The notes beneath the pieces were generated by a model. It was given only the letters and a program-made list of their open reading frames with translations. It was not told where the DNA came from and ran no database searches. Shown here in pieces: positions 62,270-64,000 of a stretch of 64,000 nucleotides of DNA (position 1 is the stretch's first letter; every line of letters starts with the position of its first letter). The position numbers and the translations under genes were made by a program. The DNA is taken from the NCBI GenBank assembly GCA_007258455.2, contig VDFB02254991.1:372001-436000 (forward strand). Reading direction: 5' to 3'. The stretch is from Sequoia sempervirens (Eukaryota > Streptophyta > Pinopsida > Cupressales > Cupressaceae).

Positions 62270-63480
62270 GATGCTAAATAGATTTCAACGCCTTCATTTG
62301 GGTGTCTAGGCTGCATTTTGGAATTCTTTGAGATCATATTGAAAGTGCATGGAATTTCATGGTGTAATCCCCTCCATTGTGGTTTCCTACAATTACTGAC
62401 TGTATTTTCTTAAAAAGCATATAAAGAATTTTCAACAAATGATACACCATTCCTTCATGAGCATAATAGCTGCGCTGCCCTCCATAACTTGCATTTGCTT
62501 GAAAGTTTCTAAAGAATTTCACATATCTGCTTTATTTGGTGTGTTGCTAGCATGGGATCCCCTCCAAAATACATTGCCCTTTCAGGTTCTAAAACCTTCT
62601 CTCAAATCCTTAAAATGACCATTGCTTGGCTAGCATGTTGGCTTCCCTTGTCTTGAGAAATGGCCTTAAAAACCTCATCATGCAATTACATTTTCTTGAA
62701 AGTTTCTAAAGCCTTTACAACATGGCGCCAGCTTGAGAGGGAAAGAACCTTTGGAGGCTACCAAATGCATTTTCTTGAATTTTTTCAAGATCTTTCAATA
62801 GATCTACTTAATGCATTCGTTGGGCACGATATTTGGTATCTTCCCAGCTGCATTTACTTGAAAGCTTCAAGATACATTTCAACAAATTAATTTTTTGTGT
62901 AATCTCATTGTGTGCACAAACTACCCTGCTCAATGCTTTTAGGCTTAATGCAAACTATGGAGACAAAGACATTTTATAGCAACTTCCTTATTTACTGTGT
63001 GCATAAATTCATTCATCCTCTTATGCACATATTGCATCCTTCAACTGGCACGGGCCTAAACACAATCCCATTTGCATTTTCTTTAAAGTTTCTAAAATCT
63101 TTTACAGTCCACTTTGGCATATACTGTAATCATGGCATTCCTTTTTACACTGCTTTAATGAATGCTCATTTTGTCCACAACCAACTTGAAACCCCTATCA
63201 AGCAGGCTGCATGCCTTCTAGCAATGTAGCATTTTCTAAAAGGTTTCTAAAGAATTTTCAACACAAACATTTGTTCTTGTGCATGTTCTGCCCTCTACTC
63301 ATTTCAACACCATTGGTTTGTTGCCTAAACATTGCTGAAAACTTACGATGTTGTAACAATGCTTGCTTCAAATTTAATGACCCCAGAGCTGAATTTGTGC
63401 ATAGGCACCAACTGTTGTGTTTTGGAGCTTGTGAAATAGATATCCTCATCTCCTAATTAATAGAAGAAAACCATCTCTTT
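62270..63480 (-). pseudogene. Heavily decayed PPR-like repeat array
   Basis: On the minus strand a string equivalent to KALETFKKMQL recurs near 62490, 62690, 62770, 62850, 63080 and 63240, spaced ~80-230 bp (plus-strand core catttgcttgaaagtttcta). The best-kept copy reads VVKALETFKKM. The same string occurs in the PPR relic at 7.55 kb. Frames are broken between units. It is probably an old PPR pseudogene related to that at 6961-7620. Confidence 0.5.
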
Positions 63481-64000
63481 GTAGCCTTTCATGATAGCTT
63501 TGTAACAGTTACACATGCAACCTTTATAATTGACCTTGAATGCAACATTATATGGCAAGTAGTTGCATTATGTTCATCACAATCAACATGATTCTCATGA
63601 AAATATGTAGTACTTTAATGCACCAAGTCACTTGCAAGTTCAAAATTTGATCCTCAATGTTGCCCATTAGTACCCTACACTAACTAGCATTTGCAAAAGA
63701 GGGTTAGTCTTCATTCATTCAATATCCAAAATGTTATGAATGTAAACGATGAAACTTCCATATGGCTACCCCTAATAGTGAAATTTATGATTCATGTCCT
63801 TCATACTCAAAGTGTCCTTCAACAAGAGCATGTTGGGTCCCCATGTGGGCCCGACTAAAAAAATATATTTTCAAACTTTTCTCCCTGAATTGGTCTGGGA
63901 TAACTTCTGAGTGCTTTTGAAGTGAAAACATGAACTGGGTTTCCATTTAAATCTGCTTTCTGACCTTTTGTAAAATGGTGAAAACTAGCCAAGTTGGCTT
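63481..64000. other. No gene seen
   Basis: AT-rich sequence with no recognisable feature; a small palindrome (gggtccccatgtgggccc) lies at 63835-63852. Confidence 0.4.

Overview
This window reads as nuclear DNA of a seed plant, most likely a gymnosperm and probably a conifer. It is AT-rich and dominated by old, nested LTR retrotransposons. It has long gene-poor stretches, one P450 3' end with plant-type introns, and a block of plastid DNA whose rbcL N-terminus (Lys4, Arg21) looks conifer-like. One 100-base run of N (31771-31870) marks an assembly gap.

Layout. 1-12.6 kb: mostly unassigned sequence, a decayed PPR gene (minus, ~7 kb), the last three exons of a CYP97-type cytochrome P450 (plus, 9321-10840) with consistent GT-AG phases, and exon-like pieces of an unrecognised gene. 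12.7-13.6 kb: short tandem duplications, then a dense direct/inverted array ending in a CACTA-like terminus. 13.9-15.5 kb: a minus-strand LTR flanked by a primer-binding site on one side and a polypurine tract on the other. 16.4-29.5 kb: a degraded plant-mobile-domain (PMD) reading frame that appears split by an ~11.3 kb non-autonomous LTR element. The 5' LTR of that element is itself interrupted by a 4.7 kb copia-type element lacking integrase and RT (TSD TTTTT). The partner LTR preserves the empty site. 29.5-35.5 kb: low-complexity sequence, the gap, and the 3' LTR of a related element carrying a 398 bp TRIM-like mini-retrotransposon.

35.6-43.5 kb: the remains of a plus-strand copia element interrupted by a nearly complete minus-strand Ty1/copia element (36136-42464, TSD TAAGG). 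The upstream LTR of the inner element carries a ~620 bp internal tandem duplication. 45.0-57.9 kb: a large Ty3/gypsy element of Tat/Ogre type with ~3.2 kb LTRs. It encodes gag, protease, an extra RNase H placed before the RT, RT, a degenerate ancestral RNase H, and integrase. Nearly all its in-frame stops are TAG where CAG is expected. Its 3' LTR lacks its last 16 bp and is joined directly to plastid DNA.

57.9-~61.95 kb: a mosaic plastid-to-nucleus insertion (NUPT): truncated psaB and the psaA C-terminus in native spacing, an in-frame rbcL(1-47)::psaA(C-terminal) chimera with rbcL 5' leader, an inverted psaA N-terminal piece, an atpI 5' stub, and an intact rps2. 62.3-63.5 kb: another decayed PPR-like array.

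How the parts relate: apart from the P450 exons, almost everything is mobile or transferred DNA. The relative order of events can be read from the nesting. The best candidates for something not described before are the chimeric plastid ORF, the gypsy element's domain order combined with its motif-packed LTRs, and the strand-specific CAG-to-TAG decay.
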